A stretch of 64,000 nt of DNA from Deltaproteobacteria bacterium (GTDB taxonomy: Bacteria; Desulfobacterota; Desulfuromonadia; Desulfuromonadales; Geopsychrobacteraceae). Shown here in pieces: positions 52,037 to 61,777 of the stretch. The DNA is taken from contig JAJRWH010000013.1 in assembly GCA_024276935.1 (NCBI GenBank), positions 1 to 64,000 of the forward strand, written 5' to 3'. The notes under the pieces were generated by a model. It was not told where the DNA came from. It ran no database searches and saw only the letters and a list, made by a program, of their open reading frames with translations. A program made the position numbers and the translations under genes. Numbering within the stretch: position 1 is the stretch's first letter; each line of letters opens with the position of its first letter.

Positions 52037-54079
52037 ATGAATTCCCTCAAGATCAAAATATTGGGCCTGACAATCGGCATTACAATTATTGTCGTTCTTC
52101 TGGGGACCTGGCATAACCTGAGAACCCAGTCTGTCATGATTGAAAGAATTGCCGCTCATGACAGTCGCCTCCTTTCCAGCACCATCCGCAACAGTATCCG
52201 CACCTCTATGTCGGTGGGCAGAAATGACGACGTTCGCAGCATCCTCAAGGAAATTGCTGAAGAGGCAACCATTTCCAACGTCCGTGTTATCGACCCTAAC
52301 GGCAAAATATTACTTTCTGCTGACGAATCGGAAATCGGAACATTGGCCCCGGCGGTCGACCTCATGTCCTATCGCCGCTCTCCCAACGGCTTTTCGTTTA
52401 TGCCCTCAGAAGGAAACCTGTTTATATCAACTCTGCCAATCTTCAACGGTGAAGATTGTCATCGTTGCCACAGCAAGCAAAACAAGGTGCTGGGAATTCT
52501 CAACGTACACCTTTCTCTCGACAGTATCGAATCGGTCCAAAGAAAGGGTCGCGAAGCCAACCTGATTTCATCGGCAACCATCATCGGGATCATGATCTTT
52601 TCGATCACCTTTTTCATTCTTTACTACGTCGATTCCCCTATCCGGCAAATGGTCGCGGCTATGACCAGACTTGAAAATGGTGAATTTGACAAGGCCGCTA
52701 CGGACATCACAAGTTCGCGCGAGATGTCGACTCTTTCCAATAAATTCAACAGTATGGTCAGACGGTTGCAGTCACTCATCGATTCAACGGTTTCTTACGA
52801 ACGCGAAACCGCAGTCCACAAGGAAAAACTTTCTCATCAATCCAAGATTGAAAGCATGAATGTTACTCTTGAGGACCGTTTGCGTGAAATCGAATATCTG
52901 AACATAACTCTGGAAGAACGCATAGAAGAGGTTGAAGAGGCCAACTTCAAAATTGCCGATCTGGCCGGAGACCTTGAAGACCGTAACACCAATCTGGCCA
53001 ATGCGGTTCACCGTTTATCGGCTCTGTATAAAATGGGCTTGGCGGTCAACTCAACGATGGACCTGGGACAGCTTTTCAACCTGCTCCTGCATAAGGCAAC
53101 CAGCTCACTTAACGCGAGCATTGGCTATATTCTGCTGCTTGACAAAAACAGACGAACTTTACGGATTGGAGATGTCGTCGGCTTGCAAAACCCGGGATTT
53201 GACCGCTCCATGACGATTGATCTGGCCCGTGGTGGTGTTTCAGACTGGGTGATCGAAAATCGTGAGCCGATCCTGATTCGCAACATTGAGGACACCCGAG
53301 AGTTTTCACGGATGAGTCGCCTGGGCTTTGCTCGTGAAACAATCCTTTGTGCCCCCCTGTTCGTTCAGGATGAAATTTTCGGGACCCTGACAATCGCCAA
53401 CCGCCCTGATGGAGCCACCTTCAATGATGAAGATCTGGAAATGCTCTCAACCATCGCTGCCCAGGCGAGCGTAGCCATCAAAAATGCCCGGCTTTACGAA
53501 GAGCAACAGAGCACCTACTTAAGTACCGTACATGCGCTGGTTTCAGCCATTGAAGCAAGCGATCCCTACACCCGAGGTCATTCAGAACGTGTCACACGTT
53601 ATTCTCTCGCCCTGGCCCGTCGCCTGGACTTGCCTGAGTCGGCAACCAAAGACCTGGAGCAGGCGGCGATTCTGCATGATATCGGCAAGATCGGCATCGA
53701 TGATTCTCTTCTGCACAAGGTGGATGTATTGTCTCTAAATGACATAGACCGCCTACACCAACACCCGATAATCGGCATGAGGATTCTGGAGCCAATCCAG
53801 TTCATGGTCCGTATTCGGGAAATTATCGGCCAACATCATGAGCGTTTTGATGGCCAGGGCTATCCTTTAGGACTCTCAGGAGACAAACTTCTCCTCGAAG
53901 CACGAATACTTGCCGTGGCGGACAGCTACGATGCGATGACCTCGGACCGGCCCTACCGCAAGGCTCTGCCGGAAGATGTTGCCCTCAAGGAACTGGAACA
54001 ACATACCGGTACTCAGTTTGATCCACGTATTGCAACCGTTTTTATCGAAATGATTCACAAAGGTGAACTCGGTGGCTGA
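52037..54079 (+). CDS. Sensor HD-GYP protein: extracytoplasmic CxxCH-containing domain, HAMP, GAF, HD-GYP
   Basis: Two N-terminal TMs flank a domain with DCHRCHSKQ; GAF region; HDIGKIGIDD and HHERFDGQGYP of the HD-GYP family. Confidence 0.9.
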   Translation: MNSLKIKILGLTIGITIIVVLLGTWHNLRTQSVMIERIAAHDSRLLSSTIRNSIRTSMSVGRNDDVRSILKEIAEEATISNVRVIDPNGKILLSADESEIGTLAPAVDLMSYRRSPNGFSFMPSEGNLFISTLPIFNGEDCHRCHSKQNKVLGILNVHLSLDSIESVQRKGREANLISSATIIGIMIFSITFFILYYVDSPIRQMVAAMTRLENGEFDKAATDITSSREMSTLSNKFNSMVRRLQSLIDSTVSYERETAVHKEKLSHQSKIESMNVTLEDRLREIEYLNITLEERIEEVEEANFKIADLAGDLEDRNTNLANAVHRLSALYKMGLAVNSTMDLGQLFNLLLHKATSSLNASIGYILLLDKNRRTLRIGDVVGLQNPGFDRSMTIDLARGGVSDWVIENREPILIRNIEDTREFSRMSRLGFARETILCAPLFVQDEIFGTLTIANRPDGATFNDEDLEMLSTIAAQASVAIKNARLYEEQQSTYLSTVHALVSAIEASDPYTRGHSERVTRYSLALARRLDLPESATKDLEQAAILHDIGKIGIDDSLLHKVDVLSLNDIDRLHQHPIIGMRILEPIQFMVRIREIIGQHHERFDGQGYPLGLSGDKLLLEARILAVADSYDAMTSDRPYRKALPEDVALKELEQHTGTQFDPRIATVFIEMIHKGELGG

Positions 54080-56267
54080 TAAAGCTGACATTCCTCACAT
54101 CATTCCCAAATTTGAAACTTTCCAACTAACCAGGCAACTGTTATGGCCCCTGGTCATCCTGTTGCTGGTCCTGGCAGGCACCTCAGTCGTCGGTTCTTCT
54201 CTCTTGCTCTACAACAGCCTGAGTGCCTCCATAGATCATCAGCTCGACCATGCCCAGAAAATGGTCTACCGTGATCTGAAAAATCGCGAAATGCTGCTGG
54301 CCGACTTGCTGGTTCTGCTCAGTTTGAAACCGGCTTCTATTCCGACAACAGAACTGGAAGCTGAAGCACGGGCCTATCAACCCCTTCTGGACCTCCATCT
54401 CTATGATTCACGCAGTAAACTGAGTGAGCCATTACGGGCATTGAGTGAAACCGTAGTTCAAAGCAAAACCGGACTGCGTTACATTACCTATGACAAACGT
54501 ACAGATCTCTACTATCTCACTCTGGCAGCCCCCGCAAAACCACCACGCAATGCGCTTCTGATGCAGTTTCCCATCAATAGAAGGCTCTTAAAACTTCTTG
54601 CCGAACGCTATTTGTGCGACTTTTCCCTCTACTCCGAAGAAGGCCGCCTGATGGCCAGCAGCAGTGACAAGGGAAATCCCGACCTGCAACTTTCTGAAGA
54701 TCAGCTGGCTCGCATCAGCAAAAGCAACCATCTATATACATCAAAAATTGAGGATGTTGACTACCGCAGCCTGTATGTTCCACTCCCTTTGGGCAGTGAC
54801 GGCATTCTTTACCTGGCCACCAGTCATTCTCTAGACAATCTCAATGGTCTTCTGTTAACGCACAGCTGGCGCCTGCTGATGACTGTCATCCTGGCCCTTG
54901 CCCTGGGGGCGTTCATCTACTATCACCGGCTCAAACATGCCCTGACACCCCTTAAGAACCTGCTTGAAACCATCCACCAGGTTTCACGGGGAAACCTGTC
55001 CAGCCGCACCGAGTTGACTGACGGAAACTGTCTCAATGAGTTGGGAAACAGTTTCAACCTTATGCTGGATCAGCTGGAAACCCTTATCGAAAAACGGCTT
55101 GAAAATGAAAAAAATGCGGTTCTGACTCAAGAGACACTCAAGTACAACAATCATCTCAAAAAGAAAAATCTGGAGATCGAAAAAGCCAATATCCTGCTTA
55201 AGGAGCAATACGAAGAGCTTACGGCTCTTTTTCAGGTTTCACGCAGTTTGACGGCTGCCCTCGACCAGAACTTACTGTTCGAAAAAATATTCAGTGTATT
55301 TCGCGAATCTCTTCATTGTGACCGCATCGTCCTGTTGCTTTACCAGGCAGGCGATGAATCTCTTGAAGTCATCAAAACAACAGGCCTCGATGCCACAACG
55401 GTCAAGGGACTTTCTTTTAAACTGGGCGAAGGGATCAGCGGGATGGTTGCAGCGTCCATGCAACCTATTTACAGCCCCGACTTAAGTACCGATGACCGTA
55501 ACCTCAGTTACAAGGGACGCTGGGTTTCCTCTGGCAGCTTACTCTCGATGCCGATGGTCCTGCAGGGCCAACTGATCGGCGTACTGAACATTCATCATCA
55601 GCAACCAGACGCATTCAGCCCCATTGCCCAACAGATGGCTCAGGCAATCGCCGATCAGGCCGCTATCTCCATCGAAAACTCGCGACTTTATGAAAAAACC
55701 CGCGCCCTGTCGGCAACCGATGATTTGACAGGACTGGCCAACCGTCGTCAGTTCCAGGATTTTCTGCAACGCGAATGGACTCAAGCACGACGCTATCAGG
55801 ACAATTTCAGCCTGTTAATGATCGACATTGACAACTTCAAGGCTTATAACGATATCCACGGTCACCTTAAAGGAGATATTGTCCTGAAAAAGGTTGCCGC
55901 ACTGCTGCTGCAAAATACTCGGGGAATTGATCTGGTCGCGCGTTTTGATGGCGAAGAATTCGTTCTTTTACTTCCGAAAGCGAACCGCGAGGGCAGTCTG
56001 GCAGTCGCAAACAAGCTATGTCGGTGTATCGAGAATGAATATTTTGCAGGAATGGAGGCGAGTCAGCCCCAGAAAAAACTGACTATCTCGATCGGAGTTG
56101 CCAGCTACCCGACCGACAGTACCGATATTTATGAGTTAGTAAATCTTGCCGATGAGGCTTTGTACCAGGCCAAACATCAAGGCCGGAATTGCGTCGTCGC
56201 CTGGAAACGAGAGAATTCTTCTCTCTCCAACAGAGAAAACAAGCAACCCTCATTACCACCTACCTGA
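54063..56267 (+). CDS. Membrane HAMP/GAF/GGDEF-family protein (signature DGEEF)
   Basis: Two TMs, GAF, then SLLMIDIDNFKAYNDIHGHLKGD...RGIDLVARFDGEEFVLLLPKA; GTG start overlaps the HD-GYP stop by 17 nt. Confidence 0.88.
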   Translation: MNSVADKADIPHIIPKFETFQLTRQLLWPLVILLLVLAGTSVVGSSLLLYNSLSASIDHQLDHAQKMVYRDLKNREMLLADLLVLLSLKPASIPTTELEAEARAYQPLLDLHLYDSRSKLSEPLRALSETVVQSKTGLRYITYDKRTDLYYLTLAAPAKPPRNALLMQFPINRRLLKLLAERYLCDFSLYSEEGRLMASSSDKGNPDLQLSEDQLARISKSNHLYTSKIEDVDYRSLYVPLPLGSDGILYLATSHSLDNLNGLLLTHSWRLLMTVILALALGAFIYYHRLKHALTPLKNLLETIHQVSRGNLSSRTELTDGNCLNELGNSFNLMLDQLETLIEKRLENEKNAVLTQETLKYNNHLKKKNLEIEKANILLKEQYEELTALFQVSRSLTAALDQNLLFEKIFSVFRESLHCDRIVLLLYQAGDESLEVIKTTGLDATTVKGLSFKLGEGISGMVAASMQPIYSPDLSTDDRNLSYKGRWVSSGSLLSMPMVLQGQLIGVLNIHHQQPDAFSPIAQQMAQAIADQAAISIENSRLYEKTRALSATDDLTGLANRRQFQDFLQREWTQARRYQDNFSLLMIDIDNFKAYNDIHGHLKGDIVLKKVAALLLQNTRGIDLVARFDGEEFVLLLPKANREGSLAVANKLCRCIENEYFAGMEASQPQKKLTISIGVASYPTDSTDIYELVNLADEALYQAKHQGRNCVVAWKRENSSLSNRENKQPSLPPT

Positions 56268-56271
56268 TTTA

Positions 56272-57621
56272 TCAGTGTCCTTCGTACAGAATCTTCCAGC
56301 GGCTGTCATCCTTGACCAGATAAAGTTGCTTTTGCATGTCACCATTATAATTGTTTGACCGATACTGCTGCGTAAAGGTCGCAACCACCATCTTACGGCC
56401 CTCACTACCCTGACGGGGATAGCCGAACAGAGAGATCCCTCGCAGGGCAATACTCTGATGTGTTTTCCAGCGCAAAACCCGGGTTTTATACTCTTTCCAG
56501 CGGGTCAGATCATAACGGCCACTCCAGAAGTCTGGTGCATAGTTTTCAAGATAACTGGCAAGATCAACCTTTTCCCAACTGCTTCGCCAACTCTCAAGCA
56601 TTGATTGCAGCTCAATATTTCTGTCCAGCCACTGCCGACCGCTGATCCATTCTACCCGACCACTGATAACAACCGGTGTCACCCCCGGTTCAATATAACG
56701 TCCAATGCGTAAAAGCTCACTGTTGGTCAGGGCAACACAACCTTCTGTATCGCGGGGCGGGCGACTGTAAAGCGTTTTGTCTGTGCCATGCAGCCAGATA
56801 CCGTAGCCTGTTTTTGCCAGATGCCGATCAAAAGCATTGGGATAGTTAACCGGAAAAGCCCCTGTCCCATATTGTATCGGCAATTTATCGTCACTGATGT
56901 GACCAGTCACAAAATACACCCCACTTGGCGTCTTCAGATCTCCCTTACGGTACTTATTCCCCTCTTTTTGCCCCAAAACCACGTAATAATCATCAACCAG
57001 CTGCGGAGGCAAACCCGTTCCCGCATTTCGAAAAACGTATAGTCGGTTGGCAGCTTTGTCCACCAGCAGGGCGTATTTTATTGTAGGATTCAGAGCAATA
57101 AATGCCGCAGGAATCTTCTGTTCTCGCAGCAGGCTGAGATAGCCACGCAAACGAGCACGGGCTTCGCGACGCAGGTTTTCAATTTCCTGCCCGTCTTCAC
57201 CCGTATCAAGAGTTGCCAGAAGTTCCGTCCCTCCCAATTGATCAAGGCGTTCAAAACGGGCGACCAGCAAATCGCCATAAACCAGATGTGCCAACTGAAA
57301 TTTCGGGGCTCTTTTTGTCAAATCGCGCAAAATTGTGATCGCTGAATCCAGGCGATCATTTTGAAACAACAACAAGGCCTTGAGCAGATTGGCCTCATGA
57401 TCATCCGGGTTCTGGGTCAAACGTTGTTCCAGGCGGCGCAAAAGGGCCTGCTGACGAGGAAGCAGAGTTCCCAGAAAATCAGCTTCGAGAAGTGTCCTTC
57501 CCTGGCCGGCCGGATCCAGAGCAGCCGTTGGGGGCTGATTCCGCCAGAGAGCCCACACACTGACCACCGTTGCAATCAGGAGCAGAGCAATAACACAAAG
57601 GACAAACCCGCGTCTTATCAT
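56272..57621 (-). CDS. L,D-transpeptidase (YkuD family) with TPR-like N-terminal region and C-terminal NTF2-like domain
   Basis: YALLVDKAANRLYVFRN; GIWLHGTDKTLYSRPPRDTEGCVALTNSEL (HGT...GCV catalytic motif); C-terminal domain resembles that of the upstream gene. Confidence 0.9.
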   Translation of the reverse strand: MIRRGFVLCVIALLLIATVVSVWALWRNQPPTAALDPAGQGRTLLEADFLGTLLPRQQALLRRLEQRLTQNPDDHEANLLKALLLFQNDRLDSAITILRDLTKRAPKFQLAHLVYGDLLVARFERLDQLGGTELLATLDTGEDGQEIENLRREARARLRGYLSLLREQKIPAAFIALNPTIKYALLVDKAANRLYVFRNAGTGLPPQLVDDYYVVLGQKEGNKYRKGDLKTPSGVYFVTGHISDDKLPIQYGTGAFPVNYPNAFDRHLAKTGYGIWLHGTDKTLYSRPPRDTEGCVALTNSELLRIGRYIEPGVTPVVISGRVEWISGRQWLDRNIELQSMLESWRSSWEKVDLASYLENYAPDFWSGRYDLTRWKEYKTRVLRWKTHQSIALRGISLFGYPRQGSEGRKMVVATFTQQYRSNNYNGDMQKQLYLVKDDSRWKILYEGH

Positions 57622-59675
57622 CAGCGCACCCGTCCCAGAGATTTTTCTTCGACAATTAACCAGGAATCCCCATCACGCCGCAGAACAAAAGACTTTCGGG
57701 TTTTATCTCGATACCGGTCACTTCGATAATGCTGAACAACCTGAACCTTTGCCGTGTCACCAGTTCCACTGATTGCTTCAATCGGTTCAAGACTGACCTC
57801 GATAAAGGTCGGAGCTGACAGACGCTGACGTCGCTGATTCTCCCAGACCTGACGTGAAAGATTATTCGGCGGTGTATATTCAGGTGCATATCGGGCCAGA
57901 TACGCATCAATATCCTGGGCAGACCAGGCAGCGGCCCACTGTTGCAGAAACTGTTGTGGCGCAAGGGAAACCTTGGCAGCAGCTCTGGGCTCTGATTCGG
58001 GTTCTCCCTGAGGAGCAGCTTCAACCGCAGCGGAAACCGGCTGTTTTGGGTCGGCACTGGCAGATTCTGCGCGAATCGGGGTCTTCGTTTTGTCCGCAGT
58101 CTCAACCGGCACCTTGACAGCAGTCTCCCCGGCTTCCGGCGCTGCAGATACCTTAACAGGCGTTTTTTGAGCTGTCCTGGCCCTGGTCACCTCTTCGGAT
58201 ACTGTTTTGTCTGCTTCAGGTTTCAACTGCTGGCCAACTGTCCCCAGAACTTGTAATTTGACAGGTTTTTTTTCTCCCTCAAGCAACAGGGCCTTACCAT
58301 AACTGTCACGAGCCATCGCCGCATAGACGGTTCCGATATTACGATAGATCGCAAGATAGTCAGGAGCTGTTTCAAGAGCATTTTTAAGCAATGCCTGCGC
58401 CTGTTCAAGATCCCCTTCTGCCGCATAGAGGGAGGCCAGATTATTATAGGGCCGCGGCGATCCAGGGTTACGTGCGATCAATGCCAGATAGGCTTTTTTC
58501 GCTTTGGCATATTCTCCGGCCAGTAGCAAGCGGTCCGCCTTGTCAAGACCTGCAACGCTCGCAACCCTGATTTCTGGCTGCGCTGCTGCCATCTCCGGTC
58601 TGGGAACCACAAAATACAAAGCCACCCCAATGACCGCACCAACTACCAGACCTAAAAGTAACATCAGATAGCTGAAAGAAGAACTGGACCTGCCAACGAC
58701 CTCAGAAGGAGAATCAAGCGAATCTTCCGACAAGGACGGCTCATCCCGGCGTTGCTGCTCACGTTCGGCAAGCGTTTTTTCAATGCGTACCGTCATCTCA
58801 TTGACATTGTCCTCAGCAGACTGGTCCGCCATCGAAACCTCTCCCTGTTGCTGAACTGAAAGTTTTTGTGGATTAAATTCTGCGGCATCCGCCTCAACAA
58901 CCAATGAATCAATCATCCCAAGCAGTGCACCTGCCGAAGGACGTTGCTGAGAATCTGTCTGCAACATCCGATCGAGAAGGGGCTGGAGAAACTGGTACTC
59001 GGACGGCAGGGCCGGAAGAGGCTCATCAAGCCGCAGCATCGCAATCCGAAAATCGTTATCTGCCTGAAAAGGCAGGATGCCGCACAGCATTTGATAGAGC
59101 ACAATGCCCAAACTGTAGATGTCTGAACTCGCACCCGGTTGTGCCCCCCTGACCTGCTCTGGGCTTACATAATAAGGATCAATGCCAAGGGTATAGTCCA
59201 GCTTGAGAAAACAGGCCATCCCGACATCGGTCAGAATCAGCTGTTCGTCGGGCCCAACAAGGATATTACCTGGTTTGAGGTTCCCGTGAACCACATCCGC
59301 TGCATGAAGATGCTCCAGAATCCCGGCAAGGTCCCTGGTGAAGCGCAATGCCTGCCCTGGTCGCAAACGCACCCCAAGGATCTGTTTGAAATTTCCTCCC
59401 GGGCTGAATTCAGAAACATAAAAAGCCCGCCCATCAGCCTGACCAACTTCAAGCAACCGGGCAATGCCAGGGTGCTTGATACGACAAACAGGTTCTGCTG
59501 CGGTAATGAAATTCTTACGTGATACCTCATCAGGCAAAAGTTCTTCAGTGAGAACAGTCAGTCGGACAAGGCTTCCGCCAGCCTCTTTTCTGGCCTGATA
59601 GTTTTCGATCGCCAGTCGATTGCCAAGGGGAGAATCGATCAAATAACCGGCAAATGTCTGACCCGCTTCGAACAC
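57621..59675 (-). CDS. Ser/Thr protein kinase-fold membrane protein, predicted pseudokinase, with extracytoplasmic TPR and C-terminal NTF2-like domain
   Basis: Kinase-fold landmarks HGNLKPGNILV, TDVGMA, YVSPEQ, SDIYSLGIVLYQMLCGILPF; TM YLMLLLGLVVGAVIGVALYFVV; TPR then a NTF2-like tail; TGATG overlap with the downstream gene. Confidence 0.85.
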   Translation of the reverse strand: MFEAGQTFAGYLIDSPLGNRLAIENYQARKEAGGSLVRLTVLTEELLPDEVSRKNFITAAEPVCRIKHPGIARLLEVGQADGRAFYVSEFSPGGNFKQILGVRLRPGQALRFTRDLAGILEHLHAADVVHGNLKPGNILVGPDEQLILTDVGMACFLKLDYTLGIDPYYVSPEQVRGAQPGASSDIYSLGIVLYQMLCGILPFQADNDFRIAMLRLDEPLPALPSEYQFLQPLLDRMLQTDSQQRPSAGALLGMIDSLVVEADAAEFNPQKLSVQQQGEVSMADQSAEDNVNEMTVRIEKTLAEREQQRRDEPSLSEDSLDSPSEVVGRSSSSFSYLMLLLGLVVGAVIGVALYFVVPRPEMAAAQPEIRVASVAGLDKADRLLLAGEYAKAKKAYLALIARNPGSPRPYNNLASLYAAEGDLEQAQALLKNALETAPDYLAIYRNIGTVYAAMARDSYGKALLLEGEKKPVKLQVLGTVGQQLKPEADKTVSEEVTRARTAQKTPVKVSAAPEAGETAVKVPVETADKTKTPIRAESASADPKQPVSAAVEAAPQGEPESEPRAAAKVSLAPQQFLQQWAAAWSAQDIDAYLARYAPEYTPPNNLSRQVWENQRRQRLSAPTFIEVSLEPIEAISGTGDTAKVQVVQHYRSDRYRDKTRKSFVLRRDGDSWLIVEEKSLGRVR

Positions 59676-59744
59676 CTGAGCTCCTACAGTGACAACAAAA
59701 CAATAAGCACAACGCGCTATTTTACGCAGAAGTCCCCTAAAACT

Positions 59745-60785
59745 CTAGGGGAAAAGTGGTGCCGCCTGCAACCCGGAGCATTCATCAAACCCGCTTATCA
59801 GATTAAAATTCTGAATCGCCTGACCGGCCGCCCCCTTGACAAGATTGTCAATGACCGAGACAACAATAACCCGCCTGTTGCGTTCATCAACAACCAGACC
59901 GATATCACACAGGTTGGTGCCACGAACGAAGGCAATATTCGGCAACTGCCCCTCTTTCAAAATCCGGACAAAAGGCTCAGCGGCATAGCGTTTCTGATAG
60001 AGCTCCAACAACTCTGCCGTAGAAGAATCCTGCTTCAAACTCGCATAGATTGTCGAAAGAATCCCACGATCAACCGGTAACAGGTGAGGGCTGAAGCTTA
60101 CCTGAACAGGCTCACCTGCCAACTGGCTGAGGTTCTGTTCAATCTCGGGGGTATGACGATGGCTGGCAAGACCATAGGCCTTAAACCCCTCATTGACCTC
60201 ACAGAACAGGCTGGATTCTTTTAGCCCGCGACCTGCTCCCGTTGTACCCGATTTACTGTCTACGATCAGGGTTTGATGTTCTATCAGACCCTTCTCAAGC
60301 AGCGGCGCCAGTCCAAGGGCAATACTGGTTGGATAGCAACCGGGATTGGCAACCAGCTGTGCTTTGACCAGTTGTGCTCGATAAAGTTCCGGCAATCCAT
60401 AAACGGCATCGGCCAGCAATTCGGGGCTGGTATGCTCCTGGTACCAGTGTTCGTAAACCAAAGGGTCTCGTAACCGATAGTCAGCAGACAGATCAACAAC
60501 CCGACAACCTGCTGCCAGAAAACCGGGAACAACTTCCATCGCACTTTTGTGTGGCAATGCAGTGAAGACAACATCGGCACGGGCAGCAATCGCCTCGACA
60601 TCAAGGGCCTCGCACTCAAGATCATAGTAACCAGCAAGGCTCGGAAAAGCCTGACTGACAGGCTGTCCCTCATACTGCCGCGAAGTTACCGCGACAACCT
60701 CTGCCTGAGGATGACCGGCCAACAACCTGAGAAGCTCTACCCCGGTATATCCACTGGCTCCAATAATGGCGACTTTCTGCATCAT
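59745..60785 (-). CDS. argC: N-acetyl-gamma-glutamyl-phosphate reductase
   Basis: [54 protein letters not shown]. Confidence 0.96.
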   Translation of the reverse strand: MMQKVAIIGASGYTGVELLRLLAGHPQAEVVAVTSRQYEGQPVSQAFPSLAGYYDLECEALDVEAIAARADVVFTALPHKSAMEVVPGFLAAGCRVVDLSADYRLRDPLVYEHWYQEHTSPELLADAVYGLPELYRAQLVKAQLVANPGCYPTSIALGLAPLLEKGLIEHQTLIVDSKSGTTGAGRGLKESSLFCEVNEGFKAYGLASHRHTPEIEQNLSQLAGEPVQVSFSPHLLPVDRGILSTIYASLKQDSSTAELLELYQKRYAAEPFVRILKEGQLPNIAFVRGTNLCDIGLVVDERNRRVIVVSVIDNLVKGAAGQAIQNFNLISGFDECSGLQAAPLFP

Positions 60786-60800
60786 AAACCTCTAAAAATA

Positions 60801-60833
60801 AAAAAAGGGAAGCCACCGGGGCTTCCCTTTTTT
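60801..60833 (-). terminator. Intrinsic terminator downstream of rplM-rpsI
   Basis: Minus strand GGGAAGCC...GGCTTCCC followed by a T run. Confidence 0.8.
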
Positions 60834-60872
60834 CTACTGGAACAGGACCCGGCCAAACAACGGCCCGGGAAT

Positions 60873-61265
60873 TTAACGTTTTGAGAACTGGAAGCTGCGT
60901 CGCGCGCCACGACGGCCATATTTCTTCCGTTCTTTGACACGGCTGTCCCGGGTCACGAACCCGGCCTTCTTCAAGGTGCCGCGCAGTTCAGCGTCAGCAA
61001 CCAGCAGGGCGCGGGTAATCCCGTGCTTGATCGCACCGGCCTGCCCTGAAGCACCGCCACCGCAGACATTGACATAAACGTCAAACTTGCCCGAATTATC
61101 CGTCAACTCAAACGGCTGACGAACAATCATCTTCGAAGTCTCACGACCGAAGTACTCATCGAGAGAACGTTTATTGATAACAATTTCGCCAGTACCGGGC
61201 TTGATCCAGACCCGGGCTACAGACGATTTTCTTCTTCCTGTTGCATAAAACCTTTGATCGGCCAT
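60873..61265 (-). CDS. rpsI: 30S ribosomal protein S9
   Basis: [42 protein letters not shown]. Confidence 0.97.
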   Translation of the reverse strand: MADQRFYATGRRKSSVARVWIKPGTGEIVINKRSLDEYFGRETSKMIVRQPFELTDNSGKFDVYVNVCGGGASGQAGAIKHGITRALLVADAELRGTLKKAGFVTRDSRVKERKKYGRRGARRSFQFSKR

Positions 61266-61288
61266 CCGGCTATCTCCTGATTATCGTC

Positions 61289-61717
61289 TTAAAAAGCGAG
61301 TTCTTTGGGTTGTTGCGCACTATGCGGATGCTCACTCCCCGCATAAACCTTCAGCTTGGTGAACATTTTGCGTCCAAGCCGGTTTTTGGGCAACATCCCC
61401 TTGACAGCCGCCTGAATCAGCATCTCCGGCTTCTTCTGCAACAGGTCATTCGCATTAATCGAACGAATACCACCAGGATAACCGCTATGCCGATAATACA
61501 TCTTGGCATCCAGCTTGTTCCCGGTCAGTCTGACCTTATCTGCATTGACGACAACAACAAAATCCCCGGTATCAACACTTGGGGTATAGATTGCCTTATG
61601 CTTGCCACGCAATACACGGGCGATTTCAGTCGCGGCACGTCCGAGAACCTTGTCCTCAAGATCGACCACATACCATGCTCTTTTGATGTCTTGTTCTTTA
61701 GCGACTTCGGTACTCAT
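61289..61717 (-). CDS. rplM: 50S ribosomal protein L13
   Basis: [58 protein letters not shown]. Confidence 0.97.
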   Translation of the reverse strand: MSTEVAKEQDIKRAWYVVDLEDKVLGRAATEIARVLRGKHKAIYTPSVDTGDFVVVVNADKVRLTGNKLDAKMYYRHSGYPGGIRSINANDLLQKKPEMLIQAAVKGMLPKNRLGRKMFTKLKVYAGSEHPHSAQQPKELAF

Positions 61718-61777
61718 CGCGTCCTCTCTGGAAAACTGTAATTACTACGGGTTTGTGGGGCTCACAAATCGAAGAAG

